Assembly (NCBI GenBank): GCA_030620095.1
Contig: JAUTXW010004695.1
Coordinates: 930,001-994,000, forward strand
DNA from: Kuschelorhynchus macadamiae
Lineage: Eukaryota > Arthropoda > Insecta > Coleoptera > Curculionidae
Length of the DNA: 64,000 nucleotides
Direction: 5' to 3'
Below are positions 37,431 to 49,291 of this stretch, one piece after another. The first letter of the stretch is position 1; the number at the start of each line of letters is the position of its first letter. The notes under the pieces are model-generated. The model was given only the letters and a program-made list of their open reading frames with translations, was not told where the DNA came from and made no database searches. The position numbers and the translations under genes were made by a program.

Positions 37431-38736
37431 ATTGAATTTGCACAATTTTTTAAATAGGATTTTAAGCTTGATTACCGAAAAATATGTAACCAGTAAGTAC
37501 TAACAAGCTTAACAAGACCCTTAACAAATTATTGTTAACCAAAATAACAACATAATTACAATTATCTTTTCTATGCTAATTTTTTTCATTCCAAATTGTG
37601 GTGCAATGACTGTACTTTTCAATTGTTCCTTATTGTCTTCTCAAGCCCTATTCTATTGACCAATGTTTTTACAAAGTTTGTGTTTTCCAAAGAATAAACA
37701 GGACCCCAGGCATAACCTTTATGAAAATCAGTGCATTCACATGTCTTAAGTATTCTTGAATACATGCATCATTGACTGAGTGACACGAGACGCTTCTGAT
37801 ATTTTCTTTATGTTGACGACTTCGTTACTGGGTTTTATTATAGTCTGTTACCTTTACGTAGTTTAAAACAAGATCGAGGAAGAACTCGTAGAGATATCTG
37901 GTTGCAACAAGGGTGACGTATTGACTTGATTTTTGTTCAGGATATCTTCACTTTAATTTTATGTTTAAACTAGTTCATCTACAATATTTTGGCGACGATT
38001 GGCCTAAAATAAATTCTTGACCTTTTTCTGTATTTCTTTGAACATGTTGAGGATTAAGTGTTGTAAATTTTGGATAGTGCATTTAAAAAAGTTCCAGTCT
38101 TAGAAAATTATTCTGCTTTCTGGACTAGAAGTTATCTGAATAAAGTATAAGTTAGACTAGTTCAGGTATAAAAAGCAATATTCCTTTAATAAATACGTTT
38201 CCTGTTTAGTTTAACTTTCAAAAACTTTTTAAACCTCAAAAAAAAAACTACCATGTGTATATTTTTTAACAACATCAATGAAGTCGGTAAATTTCCTTTA
38301 CCTGGAACTTCTCTCTTTATAAATATTTCCTTCTATCAGGAGTTCTTTCATTTTTGTAGACCAGGTGGATCCGGCCCTCCACCAGCTTCAAACCGGCCTG
38401 CGAGAGATTCAGATATTTTAAACAACACACAAAAAAATTAAAGATTTAGCACAGATAGTTTATCTGTAATTGTACTTACTGTCAACCAACCTAAAACTGT
38501 ATTCTTCAAATCTTAAAGACTAAAATCGATAAATAATTTTATTAAGCGTACGCAGTGGAACGCCACAGATCGAGTCAGAAATAGTTGTTAGAAAAAGACA
38601 AACAGATAAACATTCGGGAAGCCGCCCGATGACCTTGAAGCGCTCCCAGCGATGCGTTAAAAATAACAGTGGGCTCTGAGCGCTCGCATCGCCTATTAGC
38701 CTACGATGGAGACTCTCGATTCTAGTTCAACTAGAG
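37431..38736. other. Spacer, last part possibly Penelope-like terminal sequence
   Basis: No coding similarity was found. The 38540-38736 part is GC-richer and contains CAGTGGAACGCCACAG, a short imperfect palindrome. It is continuous, after removal of the hAT at 38737, with 41179-41396, which leads into a Penelope-like terminal motif. Confidence 0.35.
38729..38736. repeat. Left 8-bp target duplication of the hAT at 38737
   Basis: AACTAGAG here is repeated exactly at 41171-41178. Confidence 0.92.
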
Positions 38737-38858
38737 CAGGGGTGCTCAAACTTGAACTGCTGGCGATCTACCTCAATATTTTTAGACTACTTACGATCGA
38801 CTCTGAGAGGCTGCAAGTATGTGTGATGCAGGGTTGTCGTACATACACGATACATACA

Positions 38859-38884
38859 ACCTACCTACCTACCTACCTACCTAG
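38859..38884. repeat. (CTAC)n microsatellite
   Basis: Six CTAC units followed by CTAGGTAGGG, so the end can pair with the array. It lies within the hAT element. Confidence 0.85.
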
Positions 38885-39070
38885 GTAGGGTGTACCGTAG
38901 CATATATAGATATTAGCTTTCCGCACAATATACATTATTTTAGTCAAGGTTTGGGTTAGGTTTAGTTAGGTTCTTCTCTACAATATCAATGAAAAAACTC
39001 ATAGTTATTCAAAATTGCGAGTTTATTGGTTGTTACAAAACAAAAGAGCTACATATAGTGTTAAACTTAA

Positions 39071-40796
39071 CTAAGGAGTGACTTTGGATGTTGAAGCGTG
39101 GCACTGCATGTCCTCAGCATACTTTTCATAAGATGGTACGTAAACACTGAGTGCTAATCGGAAGCGTGATGACATATGATCGTCAGTTAGTCGATTGCCA
39201 TATTTTGACCTAATTATGTTCATTTCAGAAAATGCAGACTCGCACAAGTAAGTTGCCCAAACATTGCTGTCAGTTGAAGGGCGATTTGCCTTAGATTCGG
39301 ATATTTATCTTCAGATATAAAACACCAGAAATTTGTATCAGATGCTGTAGCTTTGAGATGTATATCTGATATAATCTGCACCAACTCATTTTCAACAGAA
39401 CATGAGTTCATATTAAACTGACTTGCTATTTCAGTAGCTAATTCCTCAATGTTTTTACGTGAAAAAGGATAACTCATAAATGATGCTACATTTGCCAATT
39501 TACTACAATCATAAAAACGCATTTCGAATTGTCCTAAAGTATTTGATAATTCAGCCTCATACGTATCATAATTCAACTGAGGAATCCTTGCTTTCAAAGA
39601 CGGAAAATGTTCCAGATCCTTTCTTTTCAGTTGATCTATCATAAGTTGCAATTTACTTTTGAATGCGTTTACTGCGCTAATCATCTCAATAACAGTTTTC
39701 CTTTACCTTGAAGCTCCAAGTTAATAGTGTTTAAGTGCATTGTGATGTCAGTCAAATGCCAAATCAATCAGCCATTTTTCGTTTTTTAACATCTGAGTGT
39801 CATCACCTCTTTCGTCTAGAAAAGCTGTTATTTCGGGCAATAATTCTTGAAACCTTTCTAGGAATTTTCCTCGACCCAACCACCTGACGCCCGTGTGAAG
39901 AACTAAATCAGTGTGTTCAGCTAACTCCCTATCTTCCAACTGCAACTTTAAGAGCCACCGTTGCAAGCTGCACGCATGGAATTGCGTTGTATATTGTATA
40001 ATGCATTGGATTGAAAAAAATGAAGGGAAATCTTCATTAGCTCGACACAATGCCACAAAACCGTTTTTGTTTCCAGTCATTGCTGGTGCTCCATCGGTTG
40101 TAAAGCACACTAATTTATATATTGGTAGCTTGTAGTTTTTTACAAAATTGAAGAAAACGTCATATATATCTTCGCCACGGGTCTTCCCCTTCAGAAGAAT
40201 GATTGCCAAAAATTCTTCCTTAGCCAACATGTCATTGAATACCATCCGAATAAAAATACACAGCTAAGCAGTGTCTGTCATATCGGTGGATTCGTGGAAC
40301 TGTAAAGAAAAGTATGGACATTCCGTGATATCATTTTTTAGTTTATCTGCCATGTCCTGACTCATGACTTCAATACGGCTTGTCACAGTCGGACGAGATA
40401 ACTGAAGTTCTCTAATAGCAGCCATGATTTCTGTTTTATTTTTACAATCTCCAAATAAAGTCTCACCCTCTTCAATAAATGCTTCCTTCACAACCGATCC
40501 ATCTTCGAATGGTTTCTTGTGTTTCGCCAATATATGAGGTATTTTAAATGACGCGATCGTAGCAGCTTTTGATTGTTTGGCTGGTCTTGTGAACATGGTT
40601 TGTTTATCAAATCACGTACTGTTCGTTTTCTTAATTCACTCTGTGGCGGAAAATCCTTTTCATAGTTTTTATGAACCGTTTTATGATGCCTCTCTAAGTT
40701 ACCACGCTTAGGTATTGCATTCACCATACAAAACAAAAATTCTTCCTCCCAATCGTTATTAAAATGATACGTTTTAGATTTCTTCGCTGCACTCAT
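39071..40796 (-). pseudogene. hAT transposase (GTF2IRD2/SCAND3-like), zinc finger partly deleted
   Basis: Starts MSAAKKSKTYHFNNDWEEEF. The BED-like finger normally has a cysteine pair before PKRGNLERHHKTVH; here FLFCMVNAIPKRGN skips it, so the metal site is broken. The following frames give KIPHILAKHKKPFEDG, LQFHESTDMTDTA and a TAG-type break near 40264, then KLVCFTTDGAPAMTGNKNGF and HTGVRWLGRGKFLERFQELL of the RNase H-like core with insertion domain, and finally KYPNLRQIALQLTAMFG. After a frameshift at about 39235 the end reads CESAFSEMNIIRSKYGNRLT, the hAT dimerisation tail, to a stop at 39071. At least four lesions are visible. Confidence 0.87.
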
Positions 40797-41354
40797 TTTG
40801 TACTATTTAATAATAAACTTTGTATCGACGTAGTATTGCCTTCAAGTTGCAATTCAGAATGGCTCCAATTCCTGCAGGCGCAACATTTATATCGGCGTGA
40901 ACGAAAGTCTCGAATGTTCCCGTCAAACGCGCCGCCCGAAATTTCTAGAAAAGCGGCAAGAATAAAAAACGCGGATTTTTTTTGACAAGTGTCTCGCGTT
41001 CCTTTGATTAAGCCGCCTTTTGCCGCTAGCAGAGTGTTATTTTATTACGTAATACATTTTTGTAGTTTAGTTAAGTACCTACTTATTAAAAAAAATTTTC
41101 TTCTCGAGATCTACTCAAAAAGCACTCGCGATCAACTGGTCGATCGCGATCGATCGTTTGAGCACCCCTGAACTAGAGTGTTCTAGGTGCTTATTGCGGG
41201 TAATATATAAACAACTCAGCGCGCGTGTTAACTCATTACTTCTTAACAAATGATAAGGAAACCAAGGTTCTATAGTCGGTTTCAGGATTTTAAAAACGAA
41301 AAAACATACAAACAATTTCGATAGAAGGTCACGGTTCGGCGAGCAGAAGTCGGG

Positions 41355-41389
41355 TATAAAAGTGAAAGGGAATCTCTTCCAGCTCATTC
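41355..41389 (+). promoter_or_regulatory. TATA box and initiator of a Penelope-like terminal repeat
   Basis: TATAAAAG at 41355-41362 and an initiator-like TCATTCAATG from 41384 are about 30 bases apart, as in focused arthropod promoters. Copy A at 1070 has TTCAGTG at the equivalent place. Transcription from here would begin just before the hammerhead-like motif at 41397. Confidence 0.5.
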
Positions 41390-41396
41390 AATGATC

Positions 41397-41460
41397 AGAT
41401 CTCGTAGAGTCAAGATCTCTGGAGATGCCTCATGCAATCGAAGACGAAACGTCGGATTTG
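41397..41460 (+). repeat. Penelope-like terminal motif, copy B, with hammerhead-like fold
   Basis: AGATCT at 41397-41402 can pair with AGATCT at 41413-41418, which abuts CTGGAGA (41419-41425, one base off the CTGANGA core). Then follow a stem II region and GAAAC at 41446-41450. ATC directly before the first AGATCT sits where the hammerhead cleavage triplet would be. The outer stem after GAAA is not well paired. Likely a decayed ribozyme. Confidence 0.5.
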
Positions 41461-41622
41461 TCACGGTCTGATCCCAAGAACTATGATTTTTTAATTGACT
41501 AAAGCCGCGAAAGCTTCATTTCTATTTCATAATGCTGTCATTTTGTTTCGCCATAATGGACTTACACAAAAATGTTGGGAGTTCATACTCTCCCTATATC
41601 ACGCTTTATTTTTGCACACATT

Positions 41623-44263
41623 TTACAACATAGAAGGCTATACAGCCTTCCATTCATGTCGTGACACGAGAGGAGGTGGAATTTCAGTTTATGTGAAGGA
41701 CTCTATCAAATGTAGTGAACTAGCAAGAAATGAGTGTGACAAAGAATATAACTGGCTGTGCATAAGTATAGGTAAACTAAAAATTAGTGCAATATATAAA
41801 CCACCTACTTGCTCTGATTTCTTAAATGACTTTGAAAAAGTGTGCAATCTGTATCCATCAAATCATTTAATTGTAGGTGATATAAACATTGTTTTGCTAA
41901 ACAGTGGTTCTTACAAAACTAAAGACTATGTAAATTTAGTTACAATAAGTGGTTTCTCAATAATCAATAAAATTGACAAACATAATGCAACAAGAGTCAC
42001 AGACAATACTAAAACATTGATCGTCCATGCGGTATGTAGTAATGCTATTAAAAATAGGTGTAAGGTGGTAGTTGAAGATACCCCACTCTCTGACCACAGG
42101 CAATTAATAATATCAGTAAAGGAAAAAGCAATTGAGTACAAAGCAAAAACCAAGATAAAAAAATCAAAATTGAACATTGAAAAATTTGGATCTGAATTTC
42201 AAAAAGAAATATAAACTAATACTGTAAATTCATTCCAGGAATTAATATCTCTTATCTGCCAAACCAAAGAAAAATCAGAATTTACTTTTGAAATAAAATG
42301 TAAGCAAAACAATGAATGGATTACACTAGAACTGATAAACCTAATAAAAATTAAAAATAAGGCTTACAAAATCCACAAGCAGCATCCAAATAACATTGAG
42401 CTGAAAAACAATTTTGTAAAATTGAAAAATACAGTCAATAATAAAATAAAAACCCTCAAAAATAAATTCTTTAAACAAAAATGGGAAAATGCTGGAAATA
42501 ATTCTAAAAAACAATGGAAAACAATTAACTATTTTTTAAAAAACAAGCCAAACAAAGATACCATTCAAGAATTAGAAATAGAGGGCACTACCACTCAAGA
42601 TCAGGAAGAAATTGCTTGTGCGCTGAATAAGTTCTTCACAGAAATAGGCAGTACCATAGTTGAGGAAGTAGAGACTGAAAAATTAGGTTTAAATTCTAGA
42701 ATAAAATTTCAGGAAGTATCATGTCAAAACAGTATCTATATAAACCCCACAAATGAACTTGAAATTATACATATTCTGGATAATCTAAAAAGAAATGCAG
42801 CTCCTGGACATGACAGTGTAACTTTGAATGACATTCTAACGCTAAGAGAACATATTGTTGGATGTCTGGTACTTCTAACTAATGAAATTCTTGCAACAGG
42901 TGAATTCCCAGAAGAACTGAAGTTATCCAAAGTGGTCCCAATCTACAAAAGTGGCTCAAAGAAAAACATAAACAATTATAGACCCATATCATTAATCAGT
43001 GTATTTTCAAAGGTAATTGAATCAGTCATTAAAATAAGAATATCGGACTTTGTTGATAGACATAGTTCGATGAGTGATCCATTTCAATATGGCTTCCAAA
43101 GGTATGGTAGCACTCTGGGTGCCACATTAGATCTAGTAAATTACTTATCAGTGAATTTGGACAATGGTCAATACATTATAGCGGTGTTCATAGACTTACG
43201 TAAAGCTTTTGATGTTGTAAACCATAATTTACTATTAAAGAAGTTAGAAAACATGGGATTTAGAGGTGTGTTTCATAACTTGATAAAGTCTTATCTGTCA
43301 AATCGTCAGCAATATATAAATGTCGATACAACTGTCAGCTCCATAGAGAGTTTAAATTGTGGGGTGCCTCAAGGCTCTGTTTTGGGGCCCCTTCTTTACT
43401 CGCTGTTTGTCTTAAGTTTAAGATTGGCTGATTTAAAAGCTAAATATTTCACTTTTGCTGATGATACAGTTTTGATTTATTCAGGAAATGACATAAAAGA
43501 GCTAGCTGAAAATGTAAATAATGACCTGCATAGATATTATAATTGGCTTTTAGAAAATAACTTAAAAATAAATCTAGACAAAACAAACTATATGTTTTTT
43601 AAACAAAAAAATAGGACATCAACTGACTTTCAAATACAAATAAATAATGTTATAATAGAGAGAGTCGAAAAAATTAAATACGTAGGTCTTGTATTGGATT
43701 GTAATTTAAATTGGAGTTATCATATCGAACACATGAAAAACAAAATAATACCTATGATTGGTGCAATATATAGATGTAGAGATTTTTTGAGTAAGGAAGC
43801 CAAATATAAAATCTACAATGCACACTTTTTATCAATTATTAGATATTTAATCCCGGTGTGGGGTAATTGCAACAATACAAATTTCAATAAAATGAAAATT
43901 ATTCAAAATAAAATTGTTAAAATTCTGTTTGGCTTTGAATTTAGGACAAACACAGAATTACTGTACAAATATCTAAACTTGATACAAATAGAAAACTTAC
44001 TAAAACTAGAACAGGCAAAAATGATGTACAAAATACTAAATCACAAATTAAAATGTAATTCTAAAATACAATTTATAAATGATGTTCATAGTATTAATAC
44101 AAGACAACGTAAAAACATATATTTGGAATCAGCCAGAACTAATATTGCATTGAAAAATCCCTTAAATGAGGCAGCAAATACATTTAACAGATTACCTTTA
44201 GAATTAAGAGAAGAAAGATCTGAATTACAATTTAATAGATTAGTCAAACAATTGTACTGTTAA
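41623..44263 (+). pseudogene. Endonuclease-reverse transcriptase ORF2 of retrotransposon A, one stop
   Basis: One continuous frame interrupted only by TAA at 42212-42214. The truncated AP-endonuclease domain shows RGGGISVYVKDSI, IYKPPTCSDFLNDFE, LIVGDINIVLL and TPLSDHRQL. After a linker comes the reverse transcriptase: KVVPIYKSGSKKNINNYRPI, AVFIDLRKAFDVVNH, CGVPQGSVLGPLLY and YFTFADDTVLIY with its catalytic aspartate pair near 43456. The rest is the thumb and C-terminal region ending RLVKQLYC. The protein copies element RNA into DNA at a nicked target. Apart from truncation, a single nonsense codon and GDIN for the usual GDFN, the frame is intact, so this is a young copy. Confidence 0.9.
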
Positions 44264-44455
44264 CAGAACTGTGATATCACAACTTGTTATTTGTTTTATA
44301 TATTCTATTTTTTCCGCAACCAATGCTCACAAGCATTGTTCCAGGAAAATATCCTAAGTTTAGTATACTTATTATCATTAAGTGATTTTGTTTATAAAGT
44401 TACATAATTGTTTCATGTATGATTTAAATACAATAACGGATTTTGTTTTAAAAAA
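41623..44455 (+). mobile_element. Non-LTR retrotransposon A (jockey/CR1-like), 5'-truncated
   Basis: The 5' part begins inside the endonuclease domain; upstream text (41461-41622) is unrelated. The element has an endonuclease and reverse transcriptase gene, then a 190-base 3' untranslated region with a perfect hairpin (44321-44338) and an end near TTTTGTTTTAAAAAAAAG at about 44450. No target duplication was established. Confidence 0.88.
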
Positions 44456-45673
44456 AAGTCCATTCCATCCATGTTTTTCGTGGTCTAGCGACCCTAAAGA
44501 ATACAATCGTTCAAAAATCTGGGAGAGTGACTTTCTCACGTAATATTTTTATGAAAATTAAAAACGGATAAAAATGTTTGATAATTAGATGATGTTTGTT
44601 TTATTTTGCCTATCTTAAATGTAGCATTTTGCATTATTAAAGGTATAAGGTCTTGGACGTTTTCCAGTTTGGAAATTCTTCCCAAAGCTACTCTGTAGCA
44701 ATGAATATTTAAACATTATAGAGTAAAAATTTAATTTGTTCACAGTTTATTTTAAATTCCCCGTTTGCCGGAAAATAAACATTACAAATATGTATTTCCA
44801 GCCGGGACTGCATTTGCAGTAAATATTAATAATTTAGACCGCAATGTGAATTAAACAGCAATGCACCATTTGGGCAAACCGGGTTGATAATAATTTTTCA
44901 TATTATGTTCGACTTTATGTTTTTGTAGCTAGAATTCAATCCATTGCAACACTACGAAGCGTAAAAATTTGTAATATAAAATCCAAATTTGTACACGGGA
45001 CAAGTTTTTATATGATATATACAGCAAAAAACGTTTGCGGAATGAAGTCTAGAATCCGATCAAAATTGAAATATTGACGACATATAAAAATCATGCTTTT
45101 TTCTGTTAAAAAAAAATAGGAAAATTGGCTTTACCAGGAATTTCCCGTGCAATAAAACCTCTAAGTTATTAAGGGCATGTGTGTAGATATTATACAAAGT
45201 GTCCCATTTTCCACACTTTTGCAGTGTATCTCACTTATTATTGAAAATAGTGGGATGCTTTTTCTTGCATGGCCTTCTTCGTTTTTGACATTCAATTGAA
45301 AATTTGCACTTTCCAGGCTCCCTTCCTATCTTACTTATAATACAAGTTAATGAAAAAGTAAAAACGGGTTATTATAGAGGTTTCTACATAGAACGCAATA
45401 GAGTAGTTAGTTTTTTTTAAAGGGGCTTCAAATACTGAGTTACAGACCAAACTTATATATTTTAAAACAACTAAAAGCACATCTTTTTACGCTTTTCAAA
45501 AATATAAAATCATAACAATTTTACAAGTTGGCTATGGTTGTATAGGTACGCGGTGGAAAACAAAAGCTTTAGTGACGCAAAATGGCTACCCAATAAAATA
45601 TTTAAAAAGTTACCCTGAAAAAAAAAACAAACATATTTTAAAAGTTTCGGGGGGGTTCAGATCCCCAGGACCC
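44456..45673. other. Spacer without a recognised gene
   Basis: AT-rich sequence with no recognisable coding. The text near 45200 (GTGTCCCATTTTCCACACTT) resembles an end of a mariner-like element but has no partner that I could find. Confidence 0.4.
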
Positions 45674-45695
45674 CCTGCCTGGCTACGTGCCTGTT
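45650..45695. other. Probable right end of an unidentified DNA transposon
   Basis: CCTGGCTACGTGCCTG at 45678-45693 resembles the common CAGGGGCGTAGCCAGG-type inverted end of DNA transposons, preceded by a G-rich then C-rich stretch that is also frequent at such ends. No matching left end was found, so the element is unresolved. Confidence 0.35.
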
Positions 45696-45698
45696 GTA

Positions 45699-46518
45699 CA
45701 GGGTGTCTCAGGTCAGCGTGCACATTACTCCGTAATTGGTTTGCTAGGATTAAAAAAACCTAACTAATGTAGTTTCTTTTCAGGTTAACACAATATGATA
45801 TCAAAAATAAATTGAAAATGAAATAAAAAAATATAGGGTTAAAGTCGATTTTTTGGAAAAAAATTCACTGTGTATATTATAAATAGATTTGACAGTTGAT
45901 ATGAAGTATTTTTATATATTCGATTTTTAAATTTTCATTTTCGGTTTAAACGGAAATGACATCAGAAGCAAATGTTTCATCCATGAAATTTTACTACAGA
46001 TCGACAGAGCCCCTAATTTCAAAATATAAAATATTAAGTATTTACATTTTGCAGATTTCGATATATTCACATTTTATTATTACCATATATTCCAATAGAT
46101 AGTAAGATGGGGTAATATTGAAATGCAATTAACTGGGAAAGTTTAAAAGATAAAAATAAAAATCTATATATTTTTGAATTTAGTAGAAAGAGCTCTATCG
46201 ATCTATGGTTTGCCAAGGGGAGAGTATGCTAAAAATGTTTACTTCCAGTGTCGTTTTTGCTTAAACCGGGAGCAAAATTTAAAAATCCAATACTTAAAAA
46301 TATTTTGTATAACCTCAGTATCAAATTCACTTATAATATACAGACCCAAATTTTGTTCAAAAGTCAGTTTTTCCGCTATATCTCTTTACCCGACGTCCAA
46401 TTGTTGTTTTGATGTCATAGTAGCCCGGGAAAAACTACGTAAGTTATATTTTTGAATTTAAATTCCAGCTCAAATATTACGGAGTAAAATCCAGTGGTCG
46501 TTTACGTGAGACAGCCTG
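45699..46518. mobile_element. Mariner-like MITE, 820 bp
   Basis: The left end CAGGGTGTCTCAGGTCAGCG then ...TTACTCCGTAAT matches the inverted right end CAGGCTGTCTCACGTAAACG then ...TTACTCCGTAAT over about 45 bases. TA dinucleotides flank both ends (45697 and 46519). A 93-codon frame (46174-46455) has no similarity. It has no transposase and is non-autonomous. Confidence 0.75.
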
Positions 46519-46889
46519 TACTTTAAGGCAGCACAGAGAACAAAGCTTCATGAATCACTAGTGTCCCCAACTTTTGCTGTTTCGCAACAGACTGTTCCAG
46601 ATGACGTATTTGATCGATCGGACATATTTACTTCGAGGTAATAAAAGTCCTTGTGCCAAGTTATTTTCTATGGAAAAAATGTTTTTGTTTGATCAATTTC
46701 AAGAAATGAGACCATTTCGATGGATCTAGAATGAAATTATTATTTTTGCTTTAGAAAAAGAAGTTTAAAATATTAATGTCGTCAAGCCTCTGATATTGAA
46801 ATGTTCCCGTCCAATTAATAGAGTTGTAATAATTTTTTGTATATTAAAGGTCCAAAGTGACACATTTTACATATGTCTATTCCTACAAA
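46519..46889. other. Spacer without a recognised feature
   Basis: No gene or repeat end is supported between the MITE and the next retrotransposon fragment. Confidence 0.4.
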
Positions 46890-47199
46890 TGCTGTTACGA
46901 TGAAGCGAAACTTCGCTACATTGATTTTTCGATAAACTCCGTAAAATTTCTACATTATTTGAAGGATAGAATGCAATGTGTTGCAGCTGAAAAGAATGAT
47001 ACTATGAAAAAATCAGAATATATTTCAATATATGCTGGGGTTCTGCAGGGTTCAATACTTGGTCCACTTCTGTTTTCTCTCTATGTAGCGGATATTAACG
47101 GCTTTTTGACCTATTCCAAAATACAACAATATGCGGATGATTCTTAAGTATATATGTCCTTTCCTATAGAAAATCTCAACTTATCACAAGAGCGATTTA

Positions 47200-47252
<53 letters not shown>

Positions 47253-47908
47253 ATATTCTAAATTTTAGTTCAAATAAAACGAACGAACAGGCAATTAAAG
47301 ATAATTTAAACATTAAAGTCCAAATATCCAAGTCCAACAATACCTGTAACCAATGAAGCCAAAAAGCTCGGTATTATATTTGACTCATCCTTACAGTTCG
47401 ATTCGCATGTTAAAAAAAAGCTTCAAATCGCCTACATGCGTGTTAAAAAAATCTATGGCCTCAAACGATTACTACCATTCAAAAGAAAATATTACTTATG
47501 TGACTGTTTAATAGTGTCTTTGTTGGACTATGGAGATATTGTCTATGGCGACTCTCTAACGATGCAAGTGGCAATCACGATACAAAAATTACAGAATTCT
47601 TGCATGCGGTTTGCTTACGATATACCATTTAGACTCCATATTTAAATAATATCTCAGCTTTAAATATGAAGAATCGTAGAAAATATCATATGTACAATTT
47701 TATATATAGAGTTTTAAATACTGGTCAACCGCCTTACCTGAGAACAATTTTTAATAATATTCTCCATTCGTACAATATAAGAAACATCGACAAATTTAGC
47801 ATATCTAAGCACCGAACTTCAAAATTTCAAAAATCATTCTCATGTCTTGCTGTTAATCTTTGGAATGAGCTACCTAACAATGTAAAAGAGTTCTCTTATA
47901 ATAATTGA
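46890..47908 (+). pseudogene. Reverse transcriptase fragment of retrotransposon C
   Basis: Pieces in order: KLRYIDFSINSVKFLHYL, GVLQGSILGPLLFSLYVADI, then QQYADDS with the catalytic aspartate pair and a stop at 47145. After the (TA)n interruption come KLGIIFDSSLQFDSHVKKKL, VKKIYGLKRLLPFKRKYYL and SLLDYGDIVYGDSL. A frame break is followed by NRRKYHMYNFIYRVLNTGQP and LAVNLWNELPNNVKEFSYNN. The order and spacing match jockey-type ORF2 from RT motif 4 to the C-terminus. Confidence 0.8.
47204..47250. repeat. (TA)n microsatellite inside a reverse transcriptase relic
   Basis: About 22 TA units interrupt the coding sequence just after the YADD motif. Confidence 0.95.
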
Positions 47909-47968
47909 TTGAACAACGCGGAATTGTATGCAGTATAGAAATAAAATAGAAGTGCAGTAAACATCTGA

Positions 47969-47970
<2 letters not shown>

Positions 47971-48024
<54 letters not shown>
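47971..48024. repeat. (TA)n microsatellite in the 3' region of retrotransposon C
   Basis: About 26 TA units between the end of the coding region and the 3' stem structure. Confidence 0.95.
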
Positions 48025-48026
<2 letters not shown>

Positions 48027-48207
48027 TTATACATAAAAAGTTGTTAGAAACAAATCTTTTAGAGTGATGCTGATGCATAGTAATTAATTTATATTTTAAA
48101 ATATGTTTTTTTCTAATGGACTAAAACTATATTATTAGTAATTTTTTTAGGGTTTTTAAGTATTTTCTAGTATTTTATATCTAATTATTATTTTTATTAA
48201 ATATCAC

Positions 48208-48276
48208 GCGCTTGCACAACATTAGCCCTATATTGGGCTATTGGTATTGGTTTTTTATAATCGCTGTGCAATGCGC
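48208..48276 (+). promoter_or_regulatory. Nested stem structure in the retrotransposon C 3' untranslated region
   Basis: GCGCTTGCACA (48208-48218) pairs with TGTGCAATGCGC (48265-48276) with one bulged base. Inside it TAGCCC (48223-48228) pairs with GGGCTA (48235-48240) around a 6-base loop. In this retrotransposon class 3' stems can be recognised by the reverse transcriptase. That role is inferred here. Confidence 0.55.
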
Positions 48277-48364
48277 TTTTGTCAACTGTTAGCTATGTAA
48301 TCGATTTATATAGAAAATGTTGTAATTACTACCTTGACAAATAAATGAATTTGAATTTGAATTT

Positions 48365-48985
48365 CCAGAAGTAAATAAGTCTATTTTCATGAAAACTAAT
48401 GAAAAATTTGATATATTTATTTGTCATAATAATTTTCGAAGTAAACGTAACTTTCAAAGAATATATTAAATTAATGTCAACAAATCATATTGTTAGTGCT
48501 AACGCTTGGGAGACGATGAACCTTGCGTAAAGGTTTAATGCAAAAACTGACTTACAAAAACTTAACTTTAAAAAAGAAGTACACATTTATGATACAAAAA
48601 TAGATAATAATTTTGACATTGGAAGTAAATATAACCGTTTATAATCTCTATATCCAAGAAGTATCTAACAAAACACCGAAAAATAAACAAAGAAAAATGA
48701 AATTTGACATGAATTGAGAGAAACGATGACGTAACTTCTATTGTGTTCCACGCTTAAACGAGTGGTTATTTAACCGCTCGAGTAGGGATGGGATTTTTTT
48801 CAATATATTAGTTAGAGATGGTTATCGGTATATCGATAGTTATCGATTAAATTATTAAACCGCTGGTAAAGTTGCTTTTCATATTTTTAAATGGCTTCTT
48901 TTTGATAATTGAAAATTTCGCAGCTTTAATATCTTTATAGACAACTAAAATCTATCTGTTAAGGAACCTGAATGGAAATTTCCAC
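48365..48985. other. Spacer without a recognised gene
   Basis: AT-rich DNA. TATCGGTATATCGATAGTTA near 48824-48843 is a short imperfect palindrome. Nothing else is supported. Confidence 0.4.
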
Positions 48986-49279
<294 letters not shown>

Positions 49280-49291
49280 TGAAATTCTTCT

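Larger units (their letters stand above)
38737..41170 (-). mobile_element. hAT element with perfect terminal repeats and target duplication
   Basis: The left end CAGGGGTGCTCAAAC and the inverted right end CAGGGGTGCTCAAAC are identical for 15 bases, and AACTAGAG flanks both sides. Total length is 2434 bp. The internal transposase gene on the minus strand (39071-40796) covers most of the element but has stops and frame breaks. A (CTAC)n microsatellite lies near the left end. Confidence 0.95.
46890..48364 (+). mobile_element. Non-LTR retrotransposon C (jockey/CR1-like), 5'-truncated
   Basis: It begins within the reverse transcriptase domain and runs to a tail of TTTGAATTTGAATTT at 48348-48364, a common 3' end in this class. 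Two (TA)n tracts (47204-47250 and 47971-48024) lie inside it. The 3' untranslated region contains a nested stem structure at 48208-48276. Confidence 0.82.

Noticed and set aside
46174..46455. 93-codon open frame within the MITE at 45699
   Set aside because: No similarity or domain; expected by chance in an 820-bp sequence.
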